Program-made: the position numbers and the translations under genes
Origin: Gemmatimonadota bacterium
Lineage (GTDB): Bacteria > Latescibacterota > UBA2968 > UBA8231
DNA length: 26,344 bases
Reading direction: 5' to 3'
NCBI GenBank assembly: GCA_028875335.1
Contig: JAPPEF010000232.1
Location: 1-26,344 of the forward strand
Shown here: positions 7,165 to 16,221 of the stretch, one piece after another
Layout of the letters: the number at the start of each line of letters is the position of its first letter
Numbering within the stretch: the first letter of the stretch is position 1
Notes under the pieces: model-generated
The model's input: the letters and a program-made list of their open reading frames with translations, nothing else
What the model was told of the DNA's origin: nothing
Database searches by the model: none

Positions 7165-10100
7165 CTAGGCCTTGGCAATGGCAATGGTGCCGTCGTGGCC
7201 GTTGACCTGCCGCTCCTGTTGCAAGAGCGCCTCTTGGGGCAATTCTCCGGTGTGGAGGGCTAGCGCTAAGATTTCGCTGGCGATGTACGAGTTGTGCTGC
7301 TGAACCGCTTCCTCCAGAGTGGTCGCGCCTTGTACCCAAACGTGGATGCGGTCGGCGACGTCTAGCCCGGCGTCTTTGCGCATGTTCTGCACGCGGTTGA
7401 CGAATTCGCGCGCAGTGCACTCGGCGATCAGCTCGTCGTCGAGCTGGATGTCCAGCCCTACCCCGAGGTTGTTGTCGAGGGCTACTACTACTCCCTCTTT
7501 CTCCCGGCGCTGCACAGCGATGTCGGCCAGCCCGATCTCGCCGCCAGCCACGGAGAGCTGGCCACCGCTTTCGAGGAGGTGTACATCCTCGGCCGTCAGG
7601 GCTTGGATGCGGGCGGCGACTTCTGGCATCCGCTTGCCGAAGCGCGGCCCTAAGGCGCGGAAGTCGGGCCGGTAGGAGACCTCGCTGAACTCGGTCGCGT
7701 CCTCCACCAACACTACTTCTTTGACGTTGAGTTCGTCGGCTAGCAGGTCGGTCATCTGCTCCAGCCCGTGGTGGCTGTGTCCGTTGGGGGGCAAAAGCCA
7801 GAGGTGTCGCAGCGGTTGGCGCACTTTGAGTTCGTGCTTGCTGCGCAGCGAGCGGCCCAAGACCACGGCCCGCGTCGCTAGTTCCATTTGCTGCTCTAAG
7901 GCGGCGTCGCGCAAGTGCTCGTCGGCCTGCGGCATGTCGCACAGATGGATGCTTTCGGGGGCTTCGGGGTCCACGCGGCGCACCAAGTTTTGGTAGATAA
8001 TCTCGGTGATAAAGGGCAAGACCGGCGCCAGGGCTTTGATGAAGGTCACCAGCACCCGATAGAGGGTGTCGTACGCGGCCTCCTTGTCTTGGTCGTCTTC
8101 GGACTTCCAGAAGCGGCGGCGGCTGCGGCGGATGTACCAGTTGGTCAGCTTCTCGATAAAGGCCACCATCGCCGGCACCGTGCGATAGAGCCGGTAGGCT
8201 TCCATCTCGGCGTTGAGGTCGCGGAGCAGGGTCTGCAACTCCGAAAGAATCCAGCGGTCGAGGCGGTGGTCGAGCGGCTGCGCGCGGCTCTCGTCTGGCG
8301 TCCAACCGTCAATGGTCGCGTAGGTGACGAAGAAGCTATAGGCATTCCACAAGGGAATGATGACATCGCGCAGGCTCTGCTTGATGCCCTCTTCGGTCAT
8401 ACGCATCTCTTCGGCCTTCATGGCCGGTGAGTTGAGCAAATAGAGGCGCAGGGCGTCGGCGCCGTAGGTCTCGAGCATTTCAGCCGGATCGGGGTAGTTC
8501 TTCAAGCGCTTGCTCAGCTTGCGTCCGTCGTCGGCTAGCAGCATGCCGCCGACGATGCAATTGTGAAAAGCTGGTTTGTCGAACAGGGCCGCGGCGAGGA
8601 TCGTCAGGGTGTAGAACCACCCTCGGGTCATGTCGAGGTTCTCGGAGATGAAGTCGGCCGGGAAAGAGGCCTCAAAGTCCTCGCGCCGACCGAAGGGGTA
8701 GTGGTTCTGCGCGTACGGCATGGACCCAGACTCGAACCAGCAGTCGAGGACCTCGGGCACGCGCCGCAGCGGGCCGTTCCCCGATGGTGCCGGAATCTCA
8801 ATGTCGTCGATGAAGTGCTTGTGCAAGTCATCGACTTCGCGTCCGGTGAGTTCGCACAACTCTTGGCGGCTGCCGACGCACACGGCTTCGCCCGTTTCCT
8901 CGTTACGCCAAATCGGCAGCGGCGTTCCCCAGTAGCGATTGCGGCTGACGGCCCAGTCCGGTGCCGACTCAACGCCCTTGCCGAAGCGACCATCGCGGAT
9001 GTGCTCGGGAATCCACCAGATCTGCTGGTTGGCGGCGAGCATCTTCTCCTTTACCTCGCCTTCGATTTTTACGAACCAAGTGGAGATTGTGCGGTAGATC
9101 AGGGGCGAGTCGCAGCGCCAGCAGAATGGGTACGAGTGCTCAATGGAGCCTTCGGAGAATAGCTGACCCGAAGCGCGCAAGCGGCGGATGATGGGCGTAT
9201 CGGTGTCCTTCACGAAAGCGCCCGCAAGGTCTGGGATCTCGTCGGTGAAGCAGCAGTCGGCGTCGATGGGGCAGACCACGGGCAAGCCTTCGGCCAGACC
9301 GAGTTGGTAGTCGTCTTCGCCGAACCCGGGGGCAATGTGGACGATGCCGGTGCCGTCTTCGGTGGATACAAAGTCGGCCGTCACGACGCGGAAAGCGCCC
9401 TCTTCAGCATGGCCAGCGAAGTAGTCGAACAGGGGCTCGTAGCGCAATCCGACGAGGTCTTCGACGGCAACCGGCGTTATCTCGGTGATTTCGCTGTCGT
9501 GTCGGCGGAAGAGATCTTCGACGAGGGAAGCGGCGAGGATCAATTGCTCCCCGTCGCGGGCGGTGACGCGCACGTAGTCGATGTCGCGGCCGACGGCCAA
9601 GCCCATGTTGGAGGTCAAGGTCCACGGGGTCGTCGTCCAAGCGAGTAGAGACTTGCGCGGCTCGCCGGCGACGCGGAAGCGCACCGTGATCGACGGGTCC
9701 TGAGTGTCTTGGTAGCCTTGGTTGACCTCAAAGTTCGACAGTGGTGTCGCGCAGCGGGGACAGTAGGCGAGGGACTTGTAGCCCTCATAGACGAGTCCCT
9801 TGTCCCACAGCGACTTAAACACCCACCACACAGATTCCATGAAATCGGGGTCCATCGTCCGGTACTGGTTGTCCCAGTCAACCCAGCGCCCGAGCCGCTC
9901 GATCAGGCTGCGCCATTCGGCCGTGTAGTGCAGCACCAAATCTCGGCAAGCCTCGTTGAACTGGGTTACGCCGTATTCGAGAATGTCGCGTCGCGACCCG
10001 AGCCCGAGCTGCTGCTCGGCTTCGTTTTCGACGGGCAGGCCGTGGCAGTCCCAGCCCCAGCGGCGCTCGACCCGGTAGCCGCGCATCGTCCAGTAGCGGG

Positions 10101-10326
10101 GCACCACGTCCTTGGTAATGGACGCCAGTAGATGTCCGTAGTGGGGCAGTCCGGTCGCAAAGGGCGGCCCATCGTAGAACCGAAAGGGCTGCTCGACGGA
10201 GCGGGCATCGACGGATTTGCGATACAGGTTGCCGTCGCGCCAGAACTTGAGGATGTGGCGCTCCTGAGCGGGAAAATCGACTTGGGACGGAACCGGGGCA
10301 AAAGGGGTTTGGGGTGCCATGCTCAT
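7165..10326 (-). CDS. ileS: Isoleucyl-tRNA synthetase (IleRS2/eukaryote-like type)
   Basis: A 1053-residue class I aminoacyl-tRNA synthetase that charges tRNA-Ile. The class I signatures are PHYGHLLA (HYGH at 62-65) and LSK-type KLSKR at 603-607 in DGRKLSKRLKNYPDP. The CP1 editing domain lies between them (TTTPWTLTSN 231-240, GTGIVHIAPGFGEDD 325-339), and the anticodon-binding domain follows. The long PFATGLPHYGHL context and KLSKRLKNYPDP resemble the eukaryotic and bacterial IleRS2 subgroup rather than E. coli-type IleRS1 (HIGH, KMSKS), and there is no C-terminal zinc finger. IleRS2 enzymes are typically mupirocin resistant. The ATG start overlaps the yggT stop as ATGA. Confidence 0.95.
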   Translation of the reverse strand: MSMAPQTPFAPVPSQVDFPAQERHILKFWRDGNLYRKSVDARSVEQPFRFYDGPPFATGLPHYGHLLASITKDVVPRYWTMRGYRVERRWGWDCHGLPVENEAEQQLGLGSRRDILEYGVTQFNEACRDLVLHYTAEWRSLIERLGRWVDWDNQYRTMDPDFMESVWWVFKSLWDKGLVYEGYKSLAYCPRCATPLSNFEVNQGYQDTQDPSITVRFRVAGEPRKSLLAWTTTPWTLTSNMGLAVGRDIDYVRVTARDGEQLILAASLVEDLFRRHDSEITEITPVAVEDLVGLRYEPLFDYFAGHAEEGAFRVVTADFVSTEDGTGIVHIAPGFGEDDYQLGLAEGLPVVCPIDADCCFTDEIPDLAGAFVKDTDTPIIRRLRASGQLFSEGSIEHSYPFCWRCDSPLIYRTISTWFVKIEGEVKEKMLAANQQIWWIPEHIRDGRFGKGVESAPDWAVSRNRYWGTPLPIWRNEETGEAVCVGSRQELCELTGREVDDLHKHFIDDIEIPAPSGNGPLRRVPEVLDCWFESGSMPYAQNHYPFGRREDFEASFPADFISENLDMTRGWFYTLTILAAALFDKPAFHNCIVGGMLLADDGRKLSKRLKNYPDPAEMLETYGADALRLYLLNSPAMKAEEMRMTEEGIKQSLRDVIIPLWNAYSFFVTYATIDGWTPDESRAQPLDHRLDRWILSELQTLLRDLNAEMEAYRLYRTVPAMVAFIEKLTNWYIRRSRRRFWKSEDDQDKEAAYDTLYRVLVTFIKALAPVLPFITEIIYQNLVRRVDPEAPESIHLCDMPQADEHLRDAALEQQMELATRAVVLGRSLRSKHELKVRQPLRHLWLLPPNGHSHHGLEQMTDLLADELNVKEVVLVEDATEFSEVSYRPDFRALGPRFGKRMPEVAARIQALTAEDVHLLESGGQLSVAGGEIGLADIAVQRREKEGVVVALDNNLGVGLDIQLDDELIAECTAREFVNRVQNMRKDAGLDVADRIHVWVQGATTLEEAVQQHNSYIASEILALALHTGELPQEALLQQERQVNGHDGTIAIAKA

Positions 10327-10616
10327 TCGGCTGCGGGGAAGATATTGTGGAGGAAGACGACGACGAGCCTGAGCAGGAAAAACAGGACTATCGGCGTAAA
10401 GTCTATGCCAGTTGACCAGAAAAACCTCGGCAAGAAGGAGCGCACTGTATCGAGGGCCGGATCGGTGACGCCGCGCAGAAATTGGACGAGCGGGTTATGG
10501 GGGCTGGGATTAAACCACGAGATCAGCACCCGGATGAGGACCACATAGCTGTAGATCGTGATGAGACCAATGAGGAGGCCCTTGACGTCTGTAAAAAAAC
10601 CGCCGAAATCGAACAC
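10323..10616 (-). CDS. yggT: YggT-family integral membrane protein
   Basis: A 97-residue protein with two hydrophobic segments (about 10-33 and 73-92) separated by a conserved polar loop, VLISWFNPSPHNPLVQFLRGVTDPAL, summarised by the family's W-x-x-P....P motif. YggT proteins are membrane proteins linked to osmotic tolerance and, in chloroplasts and some bacteria, to envelope or cytochrome assembly; the biochemical role is unresolved. The start is GTG at 10616 with AGGAG upstream, 16 bases after the yggS stop. Its stop overlaps the ileS start. The yggS-yggT pairing is widespread. Confidence 0.88.
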   Translation of the reverse strand: MFDFGGFFTDVKGLLIGLITIYSYVVLIRVLISWFNPSPHNPLVQFLRGVTDPALDTVRSFLPRFFWSTGIDFTPIVLFFLLRLVVVFLHNIFPAAE

Positions 10617-10632
10617 GATTATCTCCTGTGCA

Positions 10633-11325
10633 TCAAGCCGGCCGCGGGCCGAAGATCGCCGTGCCGAGGCGCAATAGATTGGCCCCTTCGGCTATGGCGA
10701 GTTCAAAGTCGCCGCTCATGCCCATGGATAGGTAGTCCATAGACACGCCTGTAAATCCGCACTCGGCGATTTTTTCGCCGAGCTCGCGCAAGGTCCGAAA
10801 GCAACCTCGGACTGTGGCCTCGTCCTCGCTGTGGGCGGCAATGGTCATCAGCCCGCGGATTCGCAAGTGCGGCAGCGGCGCGAAGGCTGCGATTAGATCG
10901 ACGAGCTGATCGGGTGCCACTCCAGATTGGCTCAGGCTGCCGGCCGTGTTTATCTGCAAGAGCACCTCGATGGTGTGGCCGGCCTGCTCGGCCCGGCGGC
11001 TGAGTGCCCTCGCCAGCCGTGCGGAATCGACCGATTGCACGAGGTCGAAAAGCTCGACAGCCCGCCCGGCTTTATTCGTCTGCAAGTGGCCGACGAAGTG
11101 CCAAGCGAGGGGTGCGGCAACCTGTGGGCGCTTGATCGCTGCTTCTTGGATGCGGTTTTCTCCCACGAGGCGCAAGCCACAGGCGTAAGCGGCCTCGATG
11201 TCGCGTGCGCTGCGCGTTTTGCTGACGGCGACGACCTCAATCGCGCTCGCGGTGCGCCCGCTGCGCTCGGCCGCCCGTTCGATGCGGGCACGCAGCAATT
11301 CCCAGTTTTCGCGAATGTGGTCCAT
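10633..11325 (-). CDS. yggS: PLP homeostasis protein (YggS/PROSC family)
   Basis: A 230-residue single-domain pyridoxal-phosphate-binding protein of the fold-type III alanine racemase class, which controls free PLP and amino-acid homeostasis. The PLP lysine is K36 in VVAVSKTRS. GENRIQEA, WHFVGHLQTNK and SMGMSGDFELAIAEGA match conserved segments that bind the cofactor. I take the ATG at 11325; a longer reading would start at TTG (11373) and add 16 atypical residues. No clear Shine-Dalgarno precedes the ATG. It is the first gene of the minus-strand yggS-yggT-ileS-dksA-lspA-rluD series, so a promoter should lie in 11326-11380. Confidence 0.92.
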   Translation of the reverse strand: MDHIRENWELLRARIERAAERSGRTASAIEVVAVSKTRSARDIEAAYACGLRLVGENRIQEAAIKRPQVAAPLAWHFVGHLQTNKAGRAVELFDLVQSVDSARLARALSRRAEQAGHTIEVLLQINTAGSLSQSGVAPDQLVDLIAAFAPLPHLRIRGLMTIAAHSEDEATVRGCFRTLRELGEKIAECGFTGVSMDYLSMGMSGDFELAIAEGANLLRLGTAIFGPRPA

Positions 11326-11379
11326 AAAAATATTTAGACCATTAAAGATACGAGTCAGCCTAATTGGACACAAACGAGC

Positions 11380-11400
11380 AGCGGCTTGGCTTAGGCCGCT
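11380..11400 (-). terminator. Possible hairpin at the end of the Kef-like transporter gene
   Basis: AGCGGC and GCCGCT (11380-11385 and 11395-11400) form a 6-base GC-rich stem with a 9-base loop, overlapping the transporter stop codon. No strong T-run follows on the minus strand, so it is only a weak terminator candidate. Confidence 0.35.
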
Positions 11401-12602
11401 GTACCGTCTTCTGAGGACTGGGCCTTTTCCGGCGCGGAAAGGCTTGCATCTACGATCGATGCCAAGGAAGAGAAGAGAAGGGTCGAAACGAGAATGTCCA
11501 AGAGCACGGCCTGCGCCAACAGACCTTCGGTGCCTACGTAGGGAGCTAGCCCATGCGGGCTGCAGAACAACTCAAATAGCAACGCACCGCGCGGCAGGAG
11601 CCGCCAGCCAATGCTCCGCCCCGGATGGGGCCCGGGCAACGGGTAGTACGCCATGGGGGCGAACCCCCGCAAAAGTAGCGGTACGGCCACTAGTACGAGT
11701 GCGGCCTCGTACAGCCCGGTTGCGGGAGGCCACAGCGCGCCGAGATTGAGCGCGGTCCCCACGAGCGCGAAAAAGAGCATGAAGGCCACTGGCGCACCCC
11801 GGTGCAGCAGCAACCGCACGCGACGGCTTTGCTGCTTGTCCTGCACGAGGCCCGCCACCAGCCCGCAGGGCAGCGCTATCAGCCCGAGGAACTCCAGTGC
11901 GAGAGCCGCGAAGAAAAAAGCTCCCACTAGGCCGGAGACTACGGTCGCGCTCGGGGTAGCGAATCGACCTAAAAGGCGCAGTCCCAGTCCCAGTCCACCG
12001 CCGGCCACGAGCGACAGGCCGACGCGCCCGACCCATCCCTCGGCCCCGGTTTCCATCAGGACCAGTGCGCCTCCCAAGGCCCCGAGGGCGCAGCCGGTCC
12101 CCAGCACGGCCAATAGCAGCGCACTGCGCCGGCCAAATTCTGGCACGCCGGTGAAGGGACCCCACAAGCTGGCCAATGCACCGAGGAGTACGGCTTGCTT
12201 CCAAGGCAACCCGAGCAATGCAGTGGCCGCCGTCACGGCTGCAAATACCAGCGCGGTCGCCGCCGCTGCCAACCCAAGCATGCGCCAAGCGTGCGTTGGC
12301 CATACGACGTGTAGCCCCACTTGAAACCCAACCCCGAGGCCCACCGTGAGAAAGAGCACTTGATGCAGGGAGAACGCGCCTAGATCGACGAGCTGTAAAC
12401 CGCCGGTGCCCAACAACATCCCGGCTCCGATCCACCCCACCAGCGCCGGCAGGCGAACCGCCTGCGCTAGCTGGCCTCCAGCCGCGGCCAACAGGGCCAG
12501 AGCACCCAGCATCCACGCGGAGTCAAAGGGGCTGGAGCGATCCTGCAGCGGCCCGTAGTAGATCAAGAGCAGGACAAAGGCAGCTACTACTATCGTTTTC
12601 AT
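11391..12602 (-). CDS. Kef-like cation:proton antiporter family membrane protein (degenerate)
   Basis: A 403-residue, very hydrophobic protein with roughly eleven predicted membrane segments. Family resemblance to CPA2/Kef sodium-proton exchangers comes from RLPALVGWIGAGMLLG (50-65), FMLFFALVGTALNLGAL (274-290, equivalent to the Kef lFFvxvGxxldl segment) and LPRGALLFELF (336-346, equivalent to the ArGEfaFvl segment). The membrane acidic residues expected for ion binding are not seen where they should be: the segment aligning with the S-S/T-D-P helix reads GALASLWGPF (141-150), and the ND/DD pair appears replaced by GTGCALGAL (168-176). It may therefore be a non-canonical or inactive transporter. 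It follows secDF by 28 bases. Alternative: another transporter family with the same fold. Confidence 0.65.
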   Translation of the reverse strand: MKTIVVAAFVLLLIYYGPLQDRSSPFDSAWMLGALALLAAAGGQLAQAVRLPALVGWIGAGMLLGTGGLQLVDLGAFSLHQVLFLTVGLGVGFQVGLHVVWPTHAWRMLGLAAAATALVFAAVTAATALLGLPWKQAVLLGALASLWGPFTGVPEFGRRSALLLAVLGTGCALGALGGALVLMETGAEGWVGRVGLSLVAGGGLGLGLRLLGRFATPSATVVSGLVGAFFFAALALEFLGLIALPCGLVAGLVQDKQQSRRVRLLLHRGAPVAFMLFFALVGTALNLGALWPPATGLYEAALVLVAVPLLLRGFAPMAYYPLPGPHPGRSIGWRLLPRGALLFELFCSPHGLAPYVGTEGLLAQAVLLDILVSTLLFSSLASIVDASLSAPEKAQSSEDGTAA

Positions 12603-12630
12603 GGCGAGAGGTGACCCCGCCCAGCTGGTT

Positions 12631-15153
12631 TTAGTCGGCCCCTTTTGCGGCGGCCCGCTGTTGGCCTAAGTAGAGCACTGGACTAGCGACGAATATAGAC
12701 GAATAGGTGCCAATCACGACGCCGATCATCAAGGTGATGGTGAAGTCGCGGTTGACCTCGCCGCCAAAGATCATCAGCACCAGCACCGCCATAAGGGTCG
12801 TCGCCGAGGTGATCAGCGTGCGGCTCAGACACTCGTTGATGCTCTGGTTGACCGTGCCGTCAAAACCCTGTCGGCGGGCCGTGTGCAGGTTTTCACGGAT
12901 GCGGTCGAAGACCACGATCGTGTCGTTGAGCGAATAGCCGACAATGGCCAGCAAGGCAGCGACCACCGCGAGGGTAATCTCAATGTTGAGGAGCGAGAGC
13001 AGCCCGAGAGTGATGAGCACATCGTGGAAGAGCGCGACGACCGCGGCGATCCCGTAGAGGAAGCGGTGGAAGCGCCAAGCCATGTAGATCAGAATCAGCG
13101 CCAGTGCCACTAGGACTGCGCGCACGGCCGCGTTGCTCAATTCACTGCCGATTTTTGGGCCGACCTTTTCTTGACGCCGAATCCACTCCATTTCCTCGAT
13201 ACTAGAGGCAAATCCGGCCTTGAGAATCTCCATAATACCATCGGCCACCTCGGTGCCTGCTCCACTCTCGCTGACGCGGATGAGGATGTCGTTTTCCGAC
13301 CCGAACTGCTTGATCTCGCTCTTGCTCAGGTCGACCTCGGCATCGCCCACGGGAACGCGGCCGAGTTGGCTGCGGATATCCTCGACTTTTACGGCTGGGT
13401 CGAAGTGCAACTCCAGCAAGGTACCACCGGCGAAGTCAATGCCCTGCCGGATGCCATTGATGCCCAAAATGGAGACGATGCCGATGAGCAGCACGGCCGC
13501 CGAGGTACCAAAACCAATGTTGCGCAACGAGAGGAAGCGGATGTTCAGGTTAGAGAAGAGCGCGATTGGCCCGATGCTCAAGGTTGATCCCTCCGATCTC
13601 CGGGTGATCAAGTCGAAGATCGTGCGGGTTACAAAGAAGGCCGTAAAGAGGCTGGAGATGATGCCGATGCAGAGAGTCAAGGCAAAGCCGCGGATCGGCC
13701 CGGTGCCGAACTGATAGAGCACGATGCCGACTAAGAATGTGGTTACATTGGCGTCGATGATGGCCGAGAGCGCATGGCCATAGCCGGAATCTATGGCCGC
13801 GCGCACGGTCTTGCCCGAGCGCAACTCTTCGCGGATGCGCTCGAAAATCAGCACATTGGCATCAACGGCCATGCCGATGGTCAGGATGATGCCGGCAATG
13901 CCGGGCAAGGTCAGGGTAGCGTGAAAACCGGCCAGTACCGCCATGATGAAGAGCATGTTGAGCAGGAGGGCGCAGTCGGCGATCAGCCCGGCGGCGCGGT
14001 AGTAGAGGACCATGAAGATCACGACCAGTATCATGCTATAGATCGCTGCGGTTTTGCCTTGCTCGATGGAGTCGCGCCCGAGCGAGGGGCCAACCGTGCG
14101 GTCTTCGATGATCTCGACCTCGGCCGGTAGCGCACCGGCCCGCAGCACGATGGAGAGGTCTTTGGCTTCTTCTTGGGTACCGCTGCCGGTGATGATGCCG
14201 CGACCCTCGCTGATTTTGTTCTGGATGGTTGGGGCCGAGTACACGGATTCGTCGAGGACGATGGCCATGCGCTCGCCGATGTGCGAACCCGTGATGCGGC
14301 TGAAGAGCCGCACCCCTTCGTCAGTGGTCGAGAAATTGACGATGGGCTGGCCCATGTACTCTACTACTTGGCCGATGGAGACGAAGGCGTCCTGAATCAT
14401 GTGCCCGGTCATCTCTGGCTTCTTGCGCACTAAGTAGAGGAAGTAAAACTCATTGCCCTCGGCCCCGGCGGGCTTGCTCGAAAAGAGGAATTCCACGTCT
14501 GCGGGGATGAGTTCTTGGGCCTCTGGGGTGTTGAGCAAGTTCTTGACTCGCAGCAAGTCGCGGCCCGAGACTGTGAGGTCTTCGCCGGCAAGGCTGAGCA
14601 TGGAGGAGAGGGGGGCGCTTTCTGGTGTGGAGGAAAGGAGGAGATCTTCTTCTTCCTCTTCTTCCTCCTCTTGCGGAGCCAGCACTTGGTCGATGCGCTG
14701 GATCAGGCGAGTGCGATCCTCAGAAGGTTCGAGGAGCTGGAATTCGAGAAGCGCGGTCTGGCCTACTAGGTCTTTGGCGCGCTGCACGTCCTGGACGCCG
14801 GGCAACTCGATGATGATGCGGTTGTCGCCTTGGCGCTGAATGGTCGGCTCGGCCACCCCGAACTGATCGACGCGATTGCGGATGACTTCCTGGGCTTGGG
14901 CGACTGCATCTTGGGCTTCCTGCTGCTCCATTCCCTCGGTCTTGACCTCTAGGACGAGGTGGATACCGCCCTGCAAGTCCAGTCCCAAGTTGAGCGAGCG
15001 CTTTTTCAGATCGACGAGTTGCTCGGGGGCCTTCAACCCCAAAGTCTCTCGCTCGTCGTCCGTCATGCGGTAAAATTCCACGCTTGGCAGCAGGTAATAC
15101 ACTGCCGCGGCGATTAGTGCCACGATCAGCACGAGTTTCCGGTTGCGTTTCAT
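12631..15153 (-). CDS. secDF: Protein translocase subunit SecDF (SecD-SecF fusion)
   Basis: An 840-residue fusion of SecD (about 1-520) and SecF (about 535-830), the proton-driven Sec accessory that pulls preproteins across the inner membrane. SecD motifs are LGLDLQGGIHL (57-67) and AVDANVLIFERIREE (429-443). SecF motifs are GIDFAGGTLLEL (571-582) and GYSLNDTIVVFDRIREN (739-755). Twelve membrane helices are expected; hydrophobic segments fit. Separate secD and secF are common in E. coli-like bacteria, whereas fusion is frequent in FCB-group and Gram-positive bacteria. A run of nine acidic residues (162-170) lies within the periplasmic part of SecD. GGAG lies 13 bases before the ATG, a long spacing; apbE ends 18 bases upstream. 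Confidence 0.95.
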   Translation of the reverse strand: MKRNRKLVLIVALIAAAVYYLLPSVEFYRMTDDERETLGLKAPEQLVDLKKRSLNLGLDLQGGIHLVLEVKTEGMEQQEAQDAVAQAQEVIRNRVDQFGVAEPTIQRQGDNRIIIELPGVQDVQRAKDLVGQTALLEFQLLEPSEDRTRLIQRIDQVLAPQEEEEEEEEDLLLSSTPESAPLSSMLSLAGEDLTVSGRDLLRVKNLLNTPEAQELIPADVEFLFSSKPAGAEGNEFYFLYLVRKKPEMTGHMIQDAFVSIGQVVEYMGQPIVNFSTTDEGVRLFSRITGSHIGERMAIVLDESVYSAPTIQNKISEGRGIITGSGTQEEAKDLSIVLRAGALPAEVEIIEDRTVGPSLGRDSIEQGKTAAIYSMILVVIFMVLYYRAAGLIADCALLLNMLFIMAVLAGFHATLTLPGIAGIILTIGMAVDANVLIFERIREELRSGKTVRAAIDSGYGHALSAIIDANVTTFLVGIVLYQFGTGPIRGFALTLCIGIISSLFTAFFVTRTIFDLITRRSEGSTLSIGPIALFSNLNIRFLSLRNIGFGTSAAVLLIGIVSILGINGIRQGIDFAGGTLLELHFDPAVKVEDIRSQLGRVPVGDAEVDLSKSEIKQFGSENDILIRVSESGAGTEVADGIMEILKAGFASSIEEMEWIRRQEKVGPKIGSELSNAAVRAVLVALALILIYMAWRFHRFLYGIAAVVALFHDVLITLGLLSLLNIEITLAVVAALLAIVGYSLNDTIVVFDRIRENLHTARRQGFDGTVNQSINECLSRTLITSATTLMAVLVLMIFGGEVNRDFTITLMIGVVIGTYSSIFVASPVLYLGQQRAAAKGAD

Positions 15154-15171
15154 AAATTTGTCTTTACTCCA

Positions 15172-16209
15172 CTATTGCCGAGCGCAGCCCGGCGAAGGTT
15201 TGCTGCTATTGCAAAAGCGAAAGCGGTCGCGCATCCCAGTTGACGCCCGGTGCATGAGCTGCCCGTCTCGCGCAAAAAAAATGAAGCCCTCGACGTCCGG
15301 TAGGCCCTCGACGAGCGCGAGTCCTTGCTCAGGCCCTAAGACGAAGACCGCGGTTGACAGGATGTCGGCGTCTAGGGCGGTAGCAGCCCACACAGTAGCG
15401 CTTATGCACGCCCGCGCTGGATAGCCAGTCTTGGGGTCGAGCAGATGGTGATAACGCTCGCCCTCCCAATCAAAGTACTGCTCGTAGTCACCGGAGGTCG
15501 CGATCGCCGCGAGCCCGAGGTCCTCTACTGCTATGTATTGCTCTGGGGCGCGCGGGTGCTGGACCCCAAAAAGCCAAGGCCGACCGTCCGGCTTTTCACC
15601 CCAATAGCGAATGTCGCCGCCGGCCTCAATAACTCCGGCCTCCACCTCCAACTCCTGCATGGCCGCTACGGCTTGGTCAACCGCGTAGCCTTTGGCCGCT
15701 GATCCCAGGTCCAACCGCAGTCCCGGCCTGTTGATCCGAAACGACTGGGCGGCAACTCCCAACCCTTCGTAACCCACCAGCGTCAGTGCTGAATCGATCT
15801 GCGCTGGGGCAGGCGGTGCTACCGCATCGGAGAAGTTCCAAAGGCTCGTCAATGCCCCCACCGTGCAGTCAAAAGCTCCGTCGGTCAACGCGGCGAAATG
15901 CTGGCTGCGCGTCAAGACCGCAATCAGCCCGGACGGGCCGCGCGTTGGAGCGAGCTGCGCCTGCTGTTCTAGTCGCCGCAGCGCACCATCCTCGCGGTAG
16001 TGGCTCATTGACAAATCGACGCGGGCGATCTCTGCGTACGCCGCCTCTAGGTGCGGGCGAACCACTGCTTCGTCTCCGTAGAGTTTGACCGTGACGAGGG
16101 TTCCCAACAAGAGGCGGTCTGCGCGCACCGGCGCGGCAGGCCGAGGCGACGGCAGAAAGTACAGGACCACGGCCAAACCGCCTACGGCCAGCAGACTGCG
16201 CTTGAGCAT
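15172..16209 (-). CDS. apbE: FAD:protein FMN transferase (ApbE family)
   Basis: A 345-residue periplasmic enzyme that attaches FMN from FAD to threonine of flavoproteins such as NqrC and RnfG. An N-terminal hydrophobic anchor (about 5-20) lacks a lipobox cysteine, unlike many ApbE lipoproteins. The family signatures follow: DLGSAAKGYAVDQA, VIEAGGDIRYWG, RYHHLLDPKTGYPA and TALDADILSTAVFVLG, the last two containing magnesium-binding positions. Length is normal. It lies between the polyprenyl synthase (12 bases upstream) and secDF (18 bases downstream), with no strong ribosome site, which suggests coupled translation. No Nqr or Rnf target gene is in the window. Confidence 0.92.
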   Translation of the reverse strand: MLKRSLLAVGGLAVVLYFLPSPRPAAPVRADRLLLGTLVTVKLYGDEAVVRPHLEAAYAEIARVDLSMSHYREDGALRRLEQQAQLAPTRGPSGLIAVLTRSQHFAALTDGAFDCTVGALTSLWNFSDAVAPPAPAQIDSALTLVGYEGLGVAAQSFRINRPGLRLDLGSAAKGYAVDQAVAAMQELEVEAGVIEAGGDIRYWGEKPDGRPWLFGVQHPRAPEQYIAVEDLGLAAIATSGDYEQYFDWEGERYHHLLDPKTGYPARACISATVWAATALDADILSTAVFVLGPEQGLALVEGLPDVEGFIFFARDGQLMHRASTGMRDRFRFCNSSKPSPGCARQ

Positions 16210-16221
16210 GGGCTGGTCGCG

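Noticed and set aside
7139..8305. Long N-terminal extension of the dksA frame
   Set aside because: It covers ileS codons in another frame and its Arg/Pro/Ala-rich composition is typical of a shadow frame in GC-rich DNA.
11326..11373. TTG start adding 16 residues to YggS
   Set aside because: The ATG at 11325 fits the family N-terminus, and the extension is not YggS-like.
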